From HB2-32-21 sp041603535 (GTDB taxonomy: Bacteria > Pseudomonadota > Gammaproteobacteria > Pseudomonadales > Porticoccaceae): a DNA stretch of 40,904 nucleotides. Numbering within the stretch: the first letter of the stretch is position 1; each line of letters starts with the position of its first letter. The position numbers and the translations under genes are program-made. Location of the stretch: contig JBFIEE010000032.1 of NCBI GenBank assembly GCA_041603535.1, positions 1 to 40,904 on the forward strand, written 5' to 3'. The notes beneath the pieces were generated by a model, which saw only the letters and a list, made by a program, of their open reading frames with translations, did not search any database and was not told where the DNA came from. This document shows, piece by piece, positions 16,460-25,107 of this stretch.

Positions 16460-17029
16460 ATGGCAAGATATTACCTCGCAATAGTGCTTTTTCTGGTCGC
16501 GCTGCCGCCCGTTTATGGATTCGAGCGTGGCTGTCAGGACCTTTCCGGGCACTACGCATTTTTTGGCGCCTGGGAGCGGCAAAGCTTCGAGGGCGGAAAA
16601 CCCGACTCAATCGCAGCGTTTACTGCGGCCAATTCTGAGCCTCGGCTTGACAGATTTACGCTCGGCTTCTATGCACGGGAACTTATCAATCCTGTTGTTG
16701 CAATGTTGCGGCACGACACCGCAAACGGTGTTATTGAACTTGACGCCCTGGCCGACAGGGAGCGGTTGGCCCTGGATGTTACTGAGCGGAAGTTGCCCGT
16801 GCAATTGGCGCTGGTATGCGATGGGTCTGGATGGGGCCGAGATGTCGCAGCATCCGGCGGCGGGGAAAATACACCCTCCACAATACATGAGCGGATTGTC
16901 CTCTGGGTTGATTCGAATGGAGATCTGCTGGCGCAGGGGCGTAGTGACATAAGCAGGGGCTGGATCTTCAAGACCAGGAGCAGCTCAGACTGGCTTACCA
17001 GATTTCGGCGGATTGAGGATAGCCCATAG
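16460..17029 (+). CDS. Exported protein of unknown function
   Basis: A 189-residue protein that I do not recognise. The frame is open from 16364, but the ATG at 16460 is better: AGGA (16447-16450) is 9 bases upstream and a signal peptide starts at once (ARYYLAIVLFLVALPPVYG). The mature protein begins FERGCQDLSGHYAFFG; a 'C-x-x-L-S-G-x-Y' opening is seen in several small exported lipid-binding-like families, but no assignment is justified. Two Cys (GCQDL and LVCDG) might pair. An 18-base palindrome follows the stop at 17086-17103. Confidence 0.65.
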   Translation: MARYYLAIVLFLVALPPVYGFERGCQDLSGHYAFFGAWERQSFEGGKPDSIAAFTAANSEPRLDRFTLGFYARELINPVVAMLRHDTANGVIELDALADRERLALDVTERKLPVQLALVCDGSGWGRDVAASGGGENTPSTIHERIVLWVDSNGDLLAQGRSDISRGWIFKTRSSSDWLTRFRRIEDSP

Positions 17030-17535
17030 AATCGGTAGAGATAAAAGTACTTCATGTTTGTTCAACTGAGTGCCCTACCTTGTGAAAGCGCCACCTGGCG
17101 CTTCGAGCGCCGAGTGACGATAACGGCCCACGATGTTTTTCGGGACACCACTACGCTTCTGATTTTCTGATTGCTCACTATGCCAGGTCTGTGAACTCGA
17201 TATGCCGGGCCTGTGAAATAGTGTCGTTAGGCAGGTATAAGCCTATAGACCGATCTGTTGGTCGGGTTGTTGTTAAAACTGGGGTCGGCGCGAACCAAAC
17301 GTAGTTCAGATGGCAACGCTCACTCTGGGCGACCGTCACTGAGCACAGCTCTCACTCAGAGTAATAGGCTGACTCTTCGTAGGGACTTACATGTTCAACC
17401 CTGTTTGCTATGATAGCCCGTTGCTTAGGCGCATTACCTGCTCCTGTTTCAGGCTTCTGGGACATGGAGGGCGGGCGGATTTAGTTTCGACAAAACTTAA
17501 ACGAATACAAACTCTAAAGGTGAGAGGATAGTTAT
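17030..17535. other. Intergenic region upstream of the BVMO with a palindrome
   Basis: The 506 bases hold AAGCGCCA-CC-TGGCGCTT at 17086-17103, whose 8-base arms are perfect; it could be the 3' hairpin of the upstream gene or an operator. A 22-base-period direct repeat is listed separately. I see no additional reading frame with a ribosome site. Confidence 0.5.
17179..17217 (+). promoter_or_regulatory. Direct repeat with 22-bp period, activator-site candidate
   Basis: TATGCCAGGTCTGTGAA (17179-17195) and TATGCCGGGCCTGTGAA (17201-17217) match at 15 of 17 bases and start 22 bases apart, two helical turns. Such in-phase direct repeats are typical of AraC/XylS-type activators. They lie ~320 bases before the BVMO ATG. 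Confidence 0.45.
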
Positions 17536-19179
17536 ATGACAGATTCAAAAGGGAAAGTTCTGGACGCCATCGTGGTGGGAACGGGGATGGCGGGCCTGTA
17601 TATGATCAAGCGGCTGAACGATCAGGGCCTGAACATCCAGGCCTTTGAAGCAGGGTCTGGCGTTGGCGGGGCCTGGTTCTGGAACCGTTACCCCGGGTGC
17701 CGAGCCGACCTGCCCATTATCGAGTACTCCTATTCGTTCTCCAAAGAATTGCAACAGGAATGGGACTGGACCGAGGTGATGGCCGGACAGCCCGAGATCG
17801 AACGCTATTTGAACCACGTGGCGGACCGATTTGATCTGCGCAAAGATATTAAATTCGAGACCAAAGTAACGGACGCTATCTACAACGAAGACAGCAATAC
17901 CTGGACAGTTAAGACTGATCAGGGCGACACGTATACCTGTACTTACTGCATCATGGCGACCGGTTGTTTGAATGAGCCGAACTACCCGGACTTCCCAAAC
18001 GCAGATTCGTTTAAGGGTGATGTGTACCACACCGCGCAATGGCCGCGAGAGGGTGTTGACCTGACCGGTAAACGTGTTGCTATCGTTGGCTGTGGTTCGT
18101 CCGGCGTGCAGGCTATACCGCAAATCGCCAAACAGGCAAAAGAGTTGATTGCCTTCCAGCGTAGCCCCGTGTACACCTTTCCGGCTAGAAATGCGCCAAT
18201 GAATCCGGCTTTCCTCGCACAGGCGAAAAAGGATTATGAGGAAATTCGTGAGCGCCAGCGCAATAATGAAATGGGCATCGCTAATTACAATGGACCCAAG
18301 CGGGCCCCAGACCCCAACAAACCACCAAAGCCACGGCCCAGCAAAAAAATACTGGAGATCACCCCGGAGCAGCGCAAGCAGGAGATCAAGGACTTTGGTA
18401 TCAACGTGTTATCCCTGTACGCGGATACATACTTTAATCCAGAAGCCAATGAGATCGCCTGCGAATTGTATCGCGAGTATCTAAAAGAGACCCTGGATGC
18501 CCAAAAAGCTGAAGCTCTCTCGCCAAAGAACTATCCTCTGCACTGTAAGCGCCCGGTGATTGACACGGAATATTACGCTGCGTTTAAGCAGGATAACGTG
18601 TCCATTGTTGATCTACGTGAAAGCCCGGTTGCGGAAGTCACGTCGACAGGCCTGCGCACTACTAAAGCCAACTACGAGTTTGACGTGCTGGTTTATGCCA
18701 CCGGCTTTGATGCCATGACCGGTACTATTAAACGTATGAATATTCGCGGTCGCGATGGCTTGCTGCTTGCTGACAAGTGGAAGGATGGGCCGCGTATGTA
18801 CATGGGTTTACAAAGTGTCGGCTTCCCAAACTTCTTCACCACAACGGGCCCAGGTAGCCCCTCCGTGGTGAGCAATGTGCTGCATTCAATTGAGCAGCAT
18901 GTGGAGTGGATCGATAACTGTATTGCCTATTTGCGCGCGCACAAGGTTAAAACCATCGAGCCTGAGTTGGCAGCCGAGGATGCCTGGGTTGAGCACGTGA
19001 ATAAGGCTGCGCAAGGGTCCATGATGACTGCGCCAACCTGTAATTCATGGTATCTCGGCACAAATATCGAAGGCAAACCGCGAGGCTTTATGCCTTATCT
19101 TGCGGGTACCAAAACATACCGCGAGGAGTGTGATGCGGTGGTCGAGAACGGCTATCAGGGCTTTTCTTTAGCCAGCTAG
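17536..19179 (+). CDS. Baeyer-Villiger-type flavin monooxygenase
   Basis: A 547-residue class B flavoprotein monooxygenase, expected to bind FAD and NADPH and to insert oxygen next to a ketone (ester or lactone formation). The FAD motif GTGMAG is at 15-20, the NADPH motif VGCGSSG near 181-187, and the type I BVMO fingerprint FKGDVYHTAQWP at 159-170, which matches FxGxxxHxxxWP fully. ATGFDAMTG near 390 is also typical. The size fits cyclohexanone/phenylacetone monooxygenase relatives. The ribosome site GAGAGG is ~8-10 bases before the ATG. The gene has its own terminator and a possible activator site, so it is likely induced on its own. The ketone substrate is unknown. Confidence 0.93.
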   Translation: MTDSKGKVLDAIVVGTGMAGLYMIKRLNDQGLNIQAFEAGSGVGGAWFWNRYPGCRADLPIIEYSYSFSKELQQEWDWTEVMAGQPEIERYLNHVADRFDLRKDIKFETKVTDAIYNEDSNTWTVKTDQGDTYTCTYCIMATGCLNEPNYPDFPNADSFKGDVYHTAQWPREGVDLTGKRVAIVGCGSSGVQAIPQIAKQAKELIAFQRSPVYTFPARNAPMNPAFLAQAKKDYEEIRERQRNNEMGIANYNGPKRAPDPNKPPKPRPSKKILEITPEQRKQEIKDFGINVLSLYADTYFNPEANEIACELYREYLKETLDAQKAEALSPKNYPLHCKRPVIDTEYYAAFKQDNVSIVDLRESPVAEVTSTGLRTTKANYEFDVLVYATGFDAMTGTIKRMNIRGRDGLLLADKWKDGPRMYMGLQSVGFPNFFTTTGPGSPSVVSNVLHSIEQHVEWIDNCIAYLRAHKVKTIEPELAAEDAWVEHVNKAAQGSMMTAPTCNSWYLGTNIEGKPRGFMPYLAGTKTYREECDAVVENGYQGFSLAS

Positions 19180-19215
19180 CGAGATATCTCCTCTCTTTAA
19201 AGCGAGAAGTCTCCT

Positions 19216-19256
19216 TAAAAACATCGCCATCAGTAATGATGGCGATGTTTTTTTTA
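19216..19256. terminator. Strong bidirectional terminator
   Basis: AAAAACATCGCCATC and GATGGCGATGTTTTT are near-perfect 15-base arms around AGTAAT, with A- and T-runs on the two sides (T8 on the plus strand). It ends the BVMO gene and may also serve the convergent DUF1456 gene. Confidence 0.9.
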
Positions 19257-19310
19257 CTCACTTATTCGACGTGTTACCGCTTATTCTCGGTTTTAAGACT
19301 TAGCCTGACC

Positions 19311-19835
19311 TTAACTTGGGATTTTCGGTGACGCGTCAGACGCCTTTTTCCACGGGAAGGGCGTTTCCGTTGGGGTTTCTACGTGATAGTTAAGCTGCAT
19401 GCCCTGCAGGAAGTTTCGCAAAATCTGGTCCTGGCAGACCCGATAGTGTTTGTGAGTTGGCTTGCGGAAAAATGCACTTAATTCATGTGGGCTGATGGTG
19501 AAATCAGCCAGTCGCATCATGGCCAGTACGTCCTCGGCTTTAAGGTTGAGCGCGATTTTTAACTTGTTGAAGATGATGTTATTTGTTAGGCGTTTTTCCG
19601 GTTCGGGTTGTGGCCCGTCTTTTTTGCCACGTTTATCGTTGATCAGTCCGTTTAGAAAAATCGCTAACTCCACGTCACTGCATTCCTCAAAAGCCGGGTC
19701 ATCGTCTTTTTTTAACCAGTTACTGATCTGTTCTCGTGTGACCTGATGATCCGCGAGGCCAAATAAGGCTATCATTTTGGCATCCGCAAAATCGAAGATG
19801 TAGCGGATGCGGCGTAAGATATCGTTGTTGATCAA
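19311..19835 (-). CDS. DUF1456 (YehS-like) protein
   Basis: A 174-residue protein made of two DUF1456 repeats of ~65 residues: NNDILRRIRYIFDFADAKMI with LADHQVTREQISNWLKKDDD, then TNNIIFNKLKIALNLKAEDV with ADFTISPHELSAFFRKPTHK. The second repeat ends in ILRNFLQGMQL. The family (E. coli YehS) is conserved in gammaproteobacteria; its function is unknown. The C-terminal ~25 residues after the repeat are Pro/Thr-rich and look disordered. The ATG at 19835 lies 14 bases after the stop of the cvfB-like gene upstream, so the two are probably co-transcribed. Confidence 0.9.
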   Translation of the reverse strand: MINNDILRRIRYIFDFADAKMIALFGLADHQVTREQISNWLKKDDDPAFEECSDVELAIFLNGLINDKRGKKDGPQPEPEKRLTNNIIFNKLKIALNLKAEDVLAMMRLADFTISPHELSAFFRKPTHKHYRVCQDQILRNFLQGMQLNYHVETPTETPFPWKKASDASPKIPS

Positions 19836-19849
19836 AATAATTCTCTGTT

Positions 19850-20710
19850 TTAGGGGTTACCAGTCTGATTTTCGATCAGGCGGATTCCGTCTTTTTCAAT
19901 GATGATTATCCGCTGCTTATACAGGCCGCCAATGGCTTTTTTAAAGGCGCCTTTACTCATGCCAAAAAGCTCGGCGATTAACTGAGGGTCGGATTTATCG
20001 TGTACGGCGGCGAAACCGTCTTCGTTGCGTAAATAGGCCAGAATAACCTGTGCATCGTTGTCGCGGGCCTGCCGACCGCTCTCAGGCGGTTGCAGGCTTA
20101 GATCAATTTTGCCATCCGGCCTGATGAACTTAATAAAACCGCTGATGTGTTGACCAAAGGTCAAACGCTGAAATACCTCGGTTTTGTATAACAGGCCCCA
20201 ATGGCTGTGGTTAACAATGGCTTTGTAGCCGAGTTCGGTGCTGTTGGCGATAATCAGATTCACCGACTGTTGCGCCAAAAAATTGTGGGAGGCGTTGTCA
20301 TCAAGAAAACTGTCGATTTTAGATGAGGCGGTAATTCGACCATCGGCTCGATCGATGTAGAGGCAGACCAGATAAGAATGTCCGACTTCCATGGGCCTGT
20401 GCTGCTCAGCAAAAGGCACTAATACGTCTTTATCGAGGCCCCAATCCAGGAAAGCGCCGACTGGGGTTGTATCCACGACCTTAAGGTAGGCGAATTCCCC
20501 GACACAGGCTGCGGGTGTCTGTGTGGTCGCGATGGGCCGATCTTCTGAGTCGAGATAGAGAAAGACCTCAATGGCGTCGCCTTCGGAGAGATTGTGCGGG
20601 GCGTGCTTCCTGGGCAGCAAGATTTCACCGAGATCATGCGCATCCAGATAAAAACCAAAATCCACCGCTTTTGTCACATCTAATTCGTAAGTCTTGCCAA
20701 GGCTAATCAT
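19850..20710 (-). CDS. CvfB-type S1-like RNA-binding protein
   Basis: A 286-residue protein of the CvfB/YitL family: S1-like OB-fold domains followed by a C-terminal winged helix. Domain 1 begins MISLGKTYELDV, domain 2 carries YLKVVDTTPVGAFLDWGLDKDVLVP, and domain 3 has GYKAIVNHSHWGLLY; the winged-helix part is near AELFGMSKGAFKKAIGGLYK. In Staphylococcus CvfB binds RNA and affects virulence gene expression; in gammaproteobacteria the role is not settled. Upstream of DUF1456 with a 14-base gap. Codon use and size give no sign of transfer. Confidence 0.88.
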   Translation of the reverse strand: MISLGKTYELDVTKAVDFGFYLDAHDLGEILLPRKHAPHNLSEGDAIEVFLYLDSEDRPIATTQTPAACVGEFAYLKVVDTTPVGAFLDWGLDKDVLVPFAEQHRPMEVGHSYLVCLYIDRADGRITASSKIDSFLDDNASHNFLAQQSVNLIIANSTELGYKAIVNHSHWGLLYKTEVFQRLTFGQHISGFIKFIRPDGKIDLSLQPPESGRQARDNDAQVILAYLRNEDGFAAVHDKSDPQLIAELFGMSKGAFKKAIGGLYKQRIIIIEKDGIRLIENQTGNP

Positions 20711-20943
20711 TGTGCTGTCTCAACGACGTAAGCTACTGCGAGCGATGCATTATACAGTCAAGTGGATTTGGTTAGCGGCCCATAGTGGGGCAGGATTAGC
20801 GACACAGGTTCAATCTTAGCCAAGGCTCATTGGGAACGGGTGATTGACCGGGCGATTGAGGCTACCAGGACAGGCGGGTGGTTGAATAATGTTAGGTGGC
20901 ATCTCCCGCCATCGCGACGGAATACAGTAAAGTATGCCTTGTA

Positions 20944-21738
20944 CTACATTGCCGACGAAAATACCTTTTTGAGTATATCGGTGGTTCGGGCGAGAGGATT
21001 TTCGCGGATACGCTTTTCTTCGGCAGCGATCAGCAAAAACAGGCCATTGGTGGCCTGCTCAGTAACGTAGTTATCTAGATCCAGCGCGTTCATGCCGACG
21101 GACTGTCCCAGCACACCGGCATTGCCGATCATGTTTTTGTAGGCGCTGGTTACGCCGACCTTGTCGGTGGCATCTTTGACGATGGGTTTCATCAGTTCTG
21201 CGAGTTTATCGCCGCCGTGCTGGCGCAAGTACTGGGTCGCAGCGTCGTTTGGCCCTTTGAGTATACTTTGGGCATCCTCCAGAGACATGCTGGTGATGGT
21301 GTTAACAAATAGATCGGTCGCCTGAGGGACGGCTTGCTCAGCGGCCCGATTCATCGAAGTAATAAAGCTGTCTACAGCAGCGCCCTGACCCATAACGCGA
21401 AGCCCTTTTTCCAGGCTCCCGAGCTTGCCGGGCAGGGGAATGCGCAAGTCTGGATTGCCCAGAAAGCCATCTTCTCTGCCCAGTGAATCGATGGCGGTTT
21501 TGGAACCCTGAACCAGAGCCTGCTTCAGGCCATCGACAACCTCGGTATTTGACAGGCCGGTCGCGGCCAGGGCAGCAGACGTTTGTGATGGCCCACCGGT
21601 GACAGTTTTTTGAGCCTGGTCCAGCACGCTTTTCCAGTCAGCGCTGCTTTGCCTCGGGTCAGTCAGCAGGCCGGCAACAACAAGCGTCAGGGTAAGAATG
21701 GCGAGGGTGGGCGTTGGTTTACTGCGTGAATATCGCAT
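20944..21738 (-). CDS. DUF4197 exported protein
   Basis: A 264-residue protein with an N-terminal signal sequence (PTLAILTLTLVVAGLL; cut likely after SSA) and a mature helical DUF4197 domain. Family features are the opening STNEV-like 'LSNTEVVDGLKQALVQGSKTA' segment (residues ~62-82), MNRAAEQAVPQA, DAQSILKGPNDAATQYLR, and the end NGLFLLIAAEEKRIRENP. The family is periplasmic and uncharacterised. It is monocistronic, with a repeat-rich region upstream. Confidence 0.88.
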   Translation of the reverse strand: MRYSRSKPTPTLAILTLTLVVAGLLTDPRQSSADWKSVLDQAQKTVTGGPSQTSAALAATGLSNTEVVDGLKQALVQGSKTAIDSLGREDGFLGNPDLRIPLPGKLGSLEKGLRVMGQGAAVDSFITSMNRAAEQAVPQATDLFVNTITSMSLEDAQSILKGPNDAATQYLRQHGGDKLAELMKPIVKDATDKVGVTSAYKNMIGNAGVLGQSVGMNALDLDNYVTEQATNGLFLLIAAEEKRIRENPLARTTDILKKVFSSAM

Positions 21739-21797
21739 GGTATCTCCCGATTCGGCTCAGAGGCTCTTCGTTAAGGCTGGGTTCGCCTGAAAGTCAT

Positions 21798-21862
21798 GTA
21801 ACTTGGCTTAAAGTACAATAACCCAAATCGCACTTAATCTAATGTACCGTAACTTGGCTTAA
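21798..21862. repeat. Degenerate direct repeats in an intergenic region
   Basis: GTAACTTGGCTTAA occurs at 21798-21811 and 21849-21862, 51 bases apart, within a stretch (21790-21895) full of related words (ACTTAATCTAATGTACC, CTAATGTGACTTAACG). It lies upstream of the DUF4197 gene; no coding function is visible. Confidence 0.55.
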
Positions 21863-22024
21863 TGCAACGCAAACTAATGTGACTTAACGTGGTTTCAGGG
21901 CGTGTCATAGCATTCAAATCAGTTTAGGTCCCCTGGAGTATAGACCACAGATACGGCGAGAGGAGCAAAGCTGGTTCATAGCTAACTAACTGGCTCGACA
22001 GTGAGTGAGCGCCCTGGTCTCTCG

Positions 22025-22789
22025 TCAGGCAATGGCCATGCCGCCGTCAACCGGCAGGGCGACGCCGGTGAGATAAGATGCCTGTTCCGAGCACAGCCAG
22101 ACGGCGGCGTTGGCAATTTCGCCGGGCTCGCCAAAGCGCCGCAATAAGGTCTGTCGCTCCATGCTTTGCCGGGCAGCGTCATTTTCGCCGATGGCGCTCA
22201 TCAGCAGTGGCGTACCAATGGGTCCGGGGCATACTGCGTTGACGCGTATCTTTTTTGACGCCAGTTCAATGGCGCCGGTTTTGGTTAAGCCGATAACCCC
22301 GTGCTTGGCGGCAACGTACGCGCCGCTGTTGCGGACGCCGCTCAGGCCAGCAAATGAGGAGGTGGTGACGATCGAGCCGCCGTCGCCCTGGGCGATCATC
22401 TGTCGTGCTACATATTTCATCGACAACCAGGCGCCCTTGAGATTAACGGCGTAATTAAAATCGAAGTTCTCGACGGTGTCATCGATGATCGCAAAGCCCT
22501 TGCCGGGCGCCCCCGCATTGTTATGGGCGCAGTCGAGGCGGCCAAAGGTGGCGACCGCTTGCGCGACCAGGGCTGCTACCTGGGTTTCGTCGCTGATGTC
22601 ACAATGCTGGAATACCGCTTCACCACCAGCCGCTTTTACGAGCTGTACGGTTGCCGTTCCTGCGGTGTCGTTAACATCCGACACGACGACCCTGGCACCC
22701 TCTCGTGCAAAGGCCAGAGCCGAAGCGCGACCAATGCCGGAACCAGCGCCAGTAACCAGGGCGACCTTGCCTGCGACGAGTCCACTCAT
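22025..22789 (-). CDS. Short-chain dehydrogenase/reductase
   Basis: A 254-residue classical SDR, cytoplasmic, NAD(P)-dependent. The cofactor motif TGAGSGIG is near residues 14-21, NNAGA near 91, the catalytic Ser in TTSSFAG (about 144) and the Tyr-Lys pair in YVAAK (158-162). The PGPIGTPL and YLTGVALPVDGG segments are typical. Asp39 after the second strand (VVSDVND) favours NAD+. AGGAGA is 5 bases before the ATG. It is the last gene of the probable minus-strand catabolic operon; the likely reaction is oxidation of a hydroxyacyl or alcohol intermediate, but the substrate is unknown. Confidence 0.93.
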   Translation of the reverse strand: MSGLVAGKVALVTGAGSGIGRASALAFAREGARVVVSDVNDTAGTATVQLVKAAGGEAVFQHCDISDETQVAALVAQAVATFGRLDCAHNNAGAPGKGFAIIDDTVENFDFNYAVNLKGAWLSMKYVARQMIAQGDGGSIVTTSSFAGLSGVRNSGAYVAAKHGVIGLTKTGAIELASKKIRVNAVCPGPIGTPLLMSAIGENDAARQSMERQTLLRRFGEPGEIANAAVWLCSEQASYLTGVALPVDGGMAIA

Positions 22790-22808
22790 GTTTTTCTCCT
22801 GATGATTA

Positions 22809-22845
22809 AAACTGTTTCAGTTGGTTTATTCGTATGTTTGATACG
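22809..22845. promoter_or_regulatory. Operator candidates upstream of the SDR
   Basis: AAACTGT-TTCAG-TTGGTTT (22809-22827) has the same 19-base layout as the site at 27047-27065 at the head of the operon (13 of 19 identical). CGTAT-GTTTG-ATACG at 22831-22845 is a perfect inverted repeat with 5-base arms. Both lie in the 93-base gap before the SDR, so it may have its own promoter. Confidence 0.35.
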
Positions 22846-22882
22846 CTGTATGTGTCAGTAAAAATGAGCAAAATACGGGACG

Positions 22883-24004
22883 CTAGCGCCCCCGGTGATC
22901 TGGTCCTTCGCCCGGTTTTTTGGGATGGGCGTAGGAGTGGTAGTATTTGGGTTTTTCAAAAGGCACTGCGGCTTTAACCGCAGCGATGGCTCGGGTGTAG
23001 GTTTCCATCAGTTTATCTTCGGCTTCGTAATTAAACGGGTCGGGATAATTGGGATATTCCTCGTTGGTGACCGGATTAGCGAGATACCATTCGACGTTTT
23101 CGCGAATCGCCTGCTCCGCGGATATCAGGTCACGATAACCCAGGTTTTCACGTGCTCTGGCGCCATCCAGAAAGCAGTGGTTGCTCACATCCATCAATCG
23201 GGTCAGGGGTTCGGCGGGCGCGCCGAGTTCTTTTGGCACCGAAAAAACCTCGAGTTTTTTGCCGGCAAAAGTCGAGACCAGCTCCATCCATTGACGCATG
23301 GTGTACTGGTCTTCATCGACGCAGTTATAGACCTGATTTTTGCTTGCATCGGGTTTGTCGATAGCGAGCAAAAGGTATTCGGCAGCATTGCGGGCAGCGC
23401 AGCGGGTGGTGATCATCAGGCCGCTCTCAGGCAGGATCATGTGGCTACGGCCATCGACTACGCGTTTGATTACGGACCAGTCCATCGGATTGGGCTGGCG
23501 TGGGCCATAGATGGCCGGGTAGCGAAAATAGCTGGCGTTAAAGGCTCCGCCTTCGCCCAGGTCGAGCACATGGCGCTCAGTCTGGTAGATTAAATTGGCG
23601 AATTTAGACGCTTTTGATTCGCTGGCCTGCGTCATCAATGGCGCTGTTTCCGCAGTCGGTACCTTCAACCCAAAAGGGTGATTATCCTCCGGGTTTAATA
23701 AACCGCGATAAACCGGAATGCCACCGACGGCAAGAAAACGGTCACATCGGTTGGCGAAGTAATCGGCGATAAAGCGGATGCGCCCGTACATGGCCACGAC
23801 CAGATCGAAGTCGCGGCCATCCAGTGCTTCGGCAATGGTTTCTTCGAAATGCGGGTCGCCGTGAATATGTTCAACATCGGGCAGGCCGGGGGGTTCGTGG
23901 GTGCCACGGTGAAAAATGGCGGTTTCATAACCTCGATCGAGCAGGCCCTGCAGAATGTGCGGGCCAGTGGGGCCGGTACCGCCGACAACCAGTGCGCGTT
24001 TCAT
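22883..24004 (-). CDS. NAD-dependent epimerase/dehydratase family protein
   Basis: A 373-residue extended-SDR-like protein. The cofactor loop is VVGGTGPTGPHIL (residues ~6-18), a variant of GxxGxxG. The central region has FRYPAIYGPRQPNPMDW, where YFRYPAIYGPR is the usual substrate-loop strand; a canonical YxxxK is not evident to me (a Tyr-rich NLIYQTERH is nearby), so catalysis may be atypical. The C-terminus ends in a charged tail (KPKYYHSYAHPKKPGEG). The size is longer than most epimerases. GGGAG lies 7 bases before the ATG. It sits between the MBL hydrolase and the SDR in the operon; the role is inferred only. Confidence 0.85.
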   Translation of the reverse strand: MKRALVVGGTGPTGPHILQGLLDRGYETAIFHRGTHEPPGLPDVEHIHGDPHFEETIAEALDGRDFDLVVAMYGRIRFIADYFANRCDRFLAVGGIPVYRGLLNPEDNHPFGLKVPTAETAPLMTQASESKASKFANLIYQTERHVLDLGEGGAFNASYFRYPAIYGPRQPNPMDWSVIKRVVDGRSHMILPESGLMITTRCAARNAAEYLLLAIDKPDASKNQVYNCVDEDQYTMRQWMELVSTFAGKKLEVFSVPKELGAPAEPLTRLMDVSNHCFLDGARARENLGYRDLISAEQAIRENVEWYLANPVTNEEYPNYPDPFNYEAEDKLMETYTRAIAAVKAAVPFEKPKYYHSYAHPKKPGEGPDHRGR

Positions 24005-24114
24005 AATCGACTCCCTTCAAAGAAGGCGCCGCGCAGCGGGTGAGCTGACGGCGCGTTTTAGTGGGTGTGCTGGCAGAGCTAAGCTCTTAGGTTAGGCTTC
24101 AACTCAGCTTTCAG

Positions 24115-24990
24115 CTAACTCTCAAATTTGTAGCCGTCACCATCGCTGACCAGTTTCCCCGCCGTGGGTGTGGCGAAGTGGGTGCCGAGTACCGTGGATG
24201 GGCGGTTACCAAAGCGCTGCAAGAACTCTAAACGGGTTCTTTCGGCGAGATCACTTTCCACATCGGCCATATCTATCCAGCCGGGCTTGGCGAATTGTAG
24301 AGGATGATGGAACATGTCGCCGGTTATCACCGCTTCTTCGCCTCGCGACTGAATCAGTACGCTGGCATGACCCGGGGTATGTCCCGGTGTCGGGATGAGG
24401 CTGATTTCATCGCACACCCGGTGATTGGCGTCTACCAGCTCGACCAGGTTGGCGGCAAAAATGGGCTTCAGGGCGTGTTCCAGTGCATTACTTTCGTAGG
24501 GGTCGTCGTGGTCTTTCCAGAAATCCCATTCGGTTTTATTGAAAAGATAACGCGCATTAGGAAAGGAGGGCACCCATTTACCATTGACTTTATGGGTATT
24601 CCAGCCGACGTGATCGAAATGCAGGTGGGTGCACATAACCCGATCGATCGAGTCTGCGGGAAAGCCGAGTTCGGCCATGTTTTCGAGGAAGGGCGTATTC
24701 AGGTTTTTCCATTCGTCGTATAGCGGCAGGCTTTTACCGTTGCCAGCACAGGTATCGACAATCATTTTCATGCCGCCCGCGTTAATCAGAAAGGCATGGA
24801 TGCTGAGCTTCATATTGCCGTCTTCGTCGAGATAATCGGGCCTGAGCCAGCTGTCGTAAGCGGATAATTCCGCGGCGCTGTGCTCTGGAAATAACGAATC
24901 AATGGGTGCGCAGAGCACCACTTCCACCAGCCGATGGATGGATACGTCGCCTACCTGCCAGCTGAGTTTTTCGTAAAGTCGGTCGGACAT
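24115..24990 (-). CDS. MBL-fold metallo-hydrolase
   Basis: A 291-residue metallo-beta-lactamase-fold hydrolase binding two metals. The motif HxHxDH is THLHFDH (residues ~125-131), followed by PTPGHTPGHAS (~204) and the TGDMFHHP metal ligand. The C-terminal GTHFATPTAG contains the last His. Such enzymes (AhlA/quorum-quenching lactonase-like) often open lactones or thioesters; a lactonase acting after the BVMO is an attractive guess, without proof. AGGAGA is 9 bases before the ATG. The decayed fragment at 1-184 is a relative, so MBL genes of this kind have been duplicated in this genome. Confidence 0.92.
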   Translation of the reverse strand: MSDRLYEKLSWQVGDVSIHRLVEVVLCAPIDSLFPEHSAAELSAYDSWLRPDYLDEDGNMKLSIHAFLINAGGMKMIVDTCAGNGKSLPLYDEWKNLNTPFLENMAELGFPADSIDRVMCTHLHFDHVGWNTHKVNGKWVPSFPNARYLFNKTEWDFWKDHDDPYESNALEHALKPIFAANLVELVDANHRVCDEISLIPTPGHTPGHASVLIQSRGEEAVITGDMFHHPLQFAKPGWIDMADVESDLAERTRLEFLQRFGNRPSTVLGTHFATPTAGKLVSDGDGYKFES

Positions 24991-25107
24991 TGTTGAGCTC
25001 TCCTGTATGGGTCTATATGTGGTGCTGATATTTATTTTAATGTTGTGCGGGCCGCTGCTTTACGGCGCGTACAGGCAGCGACCAGATATACATAGTGACA
25101 TGGTTTG

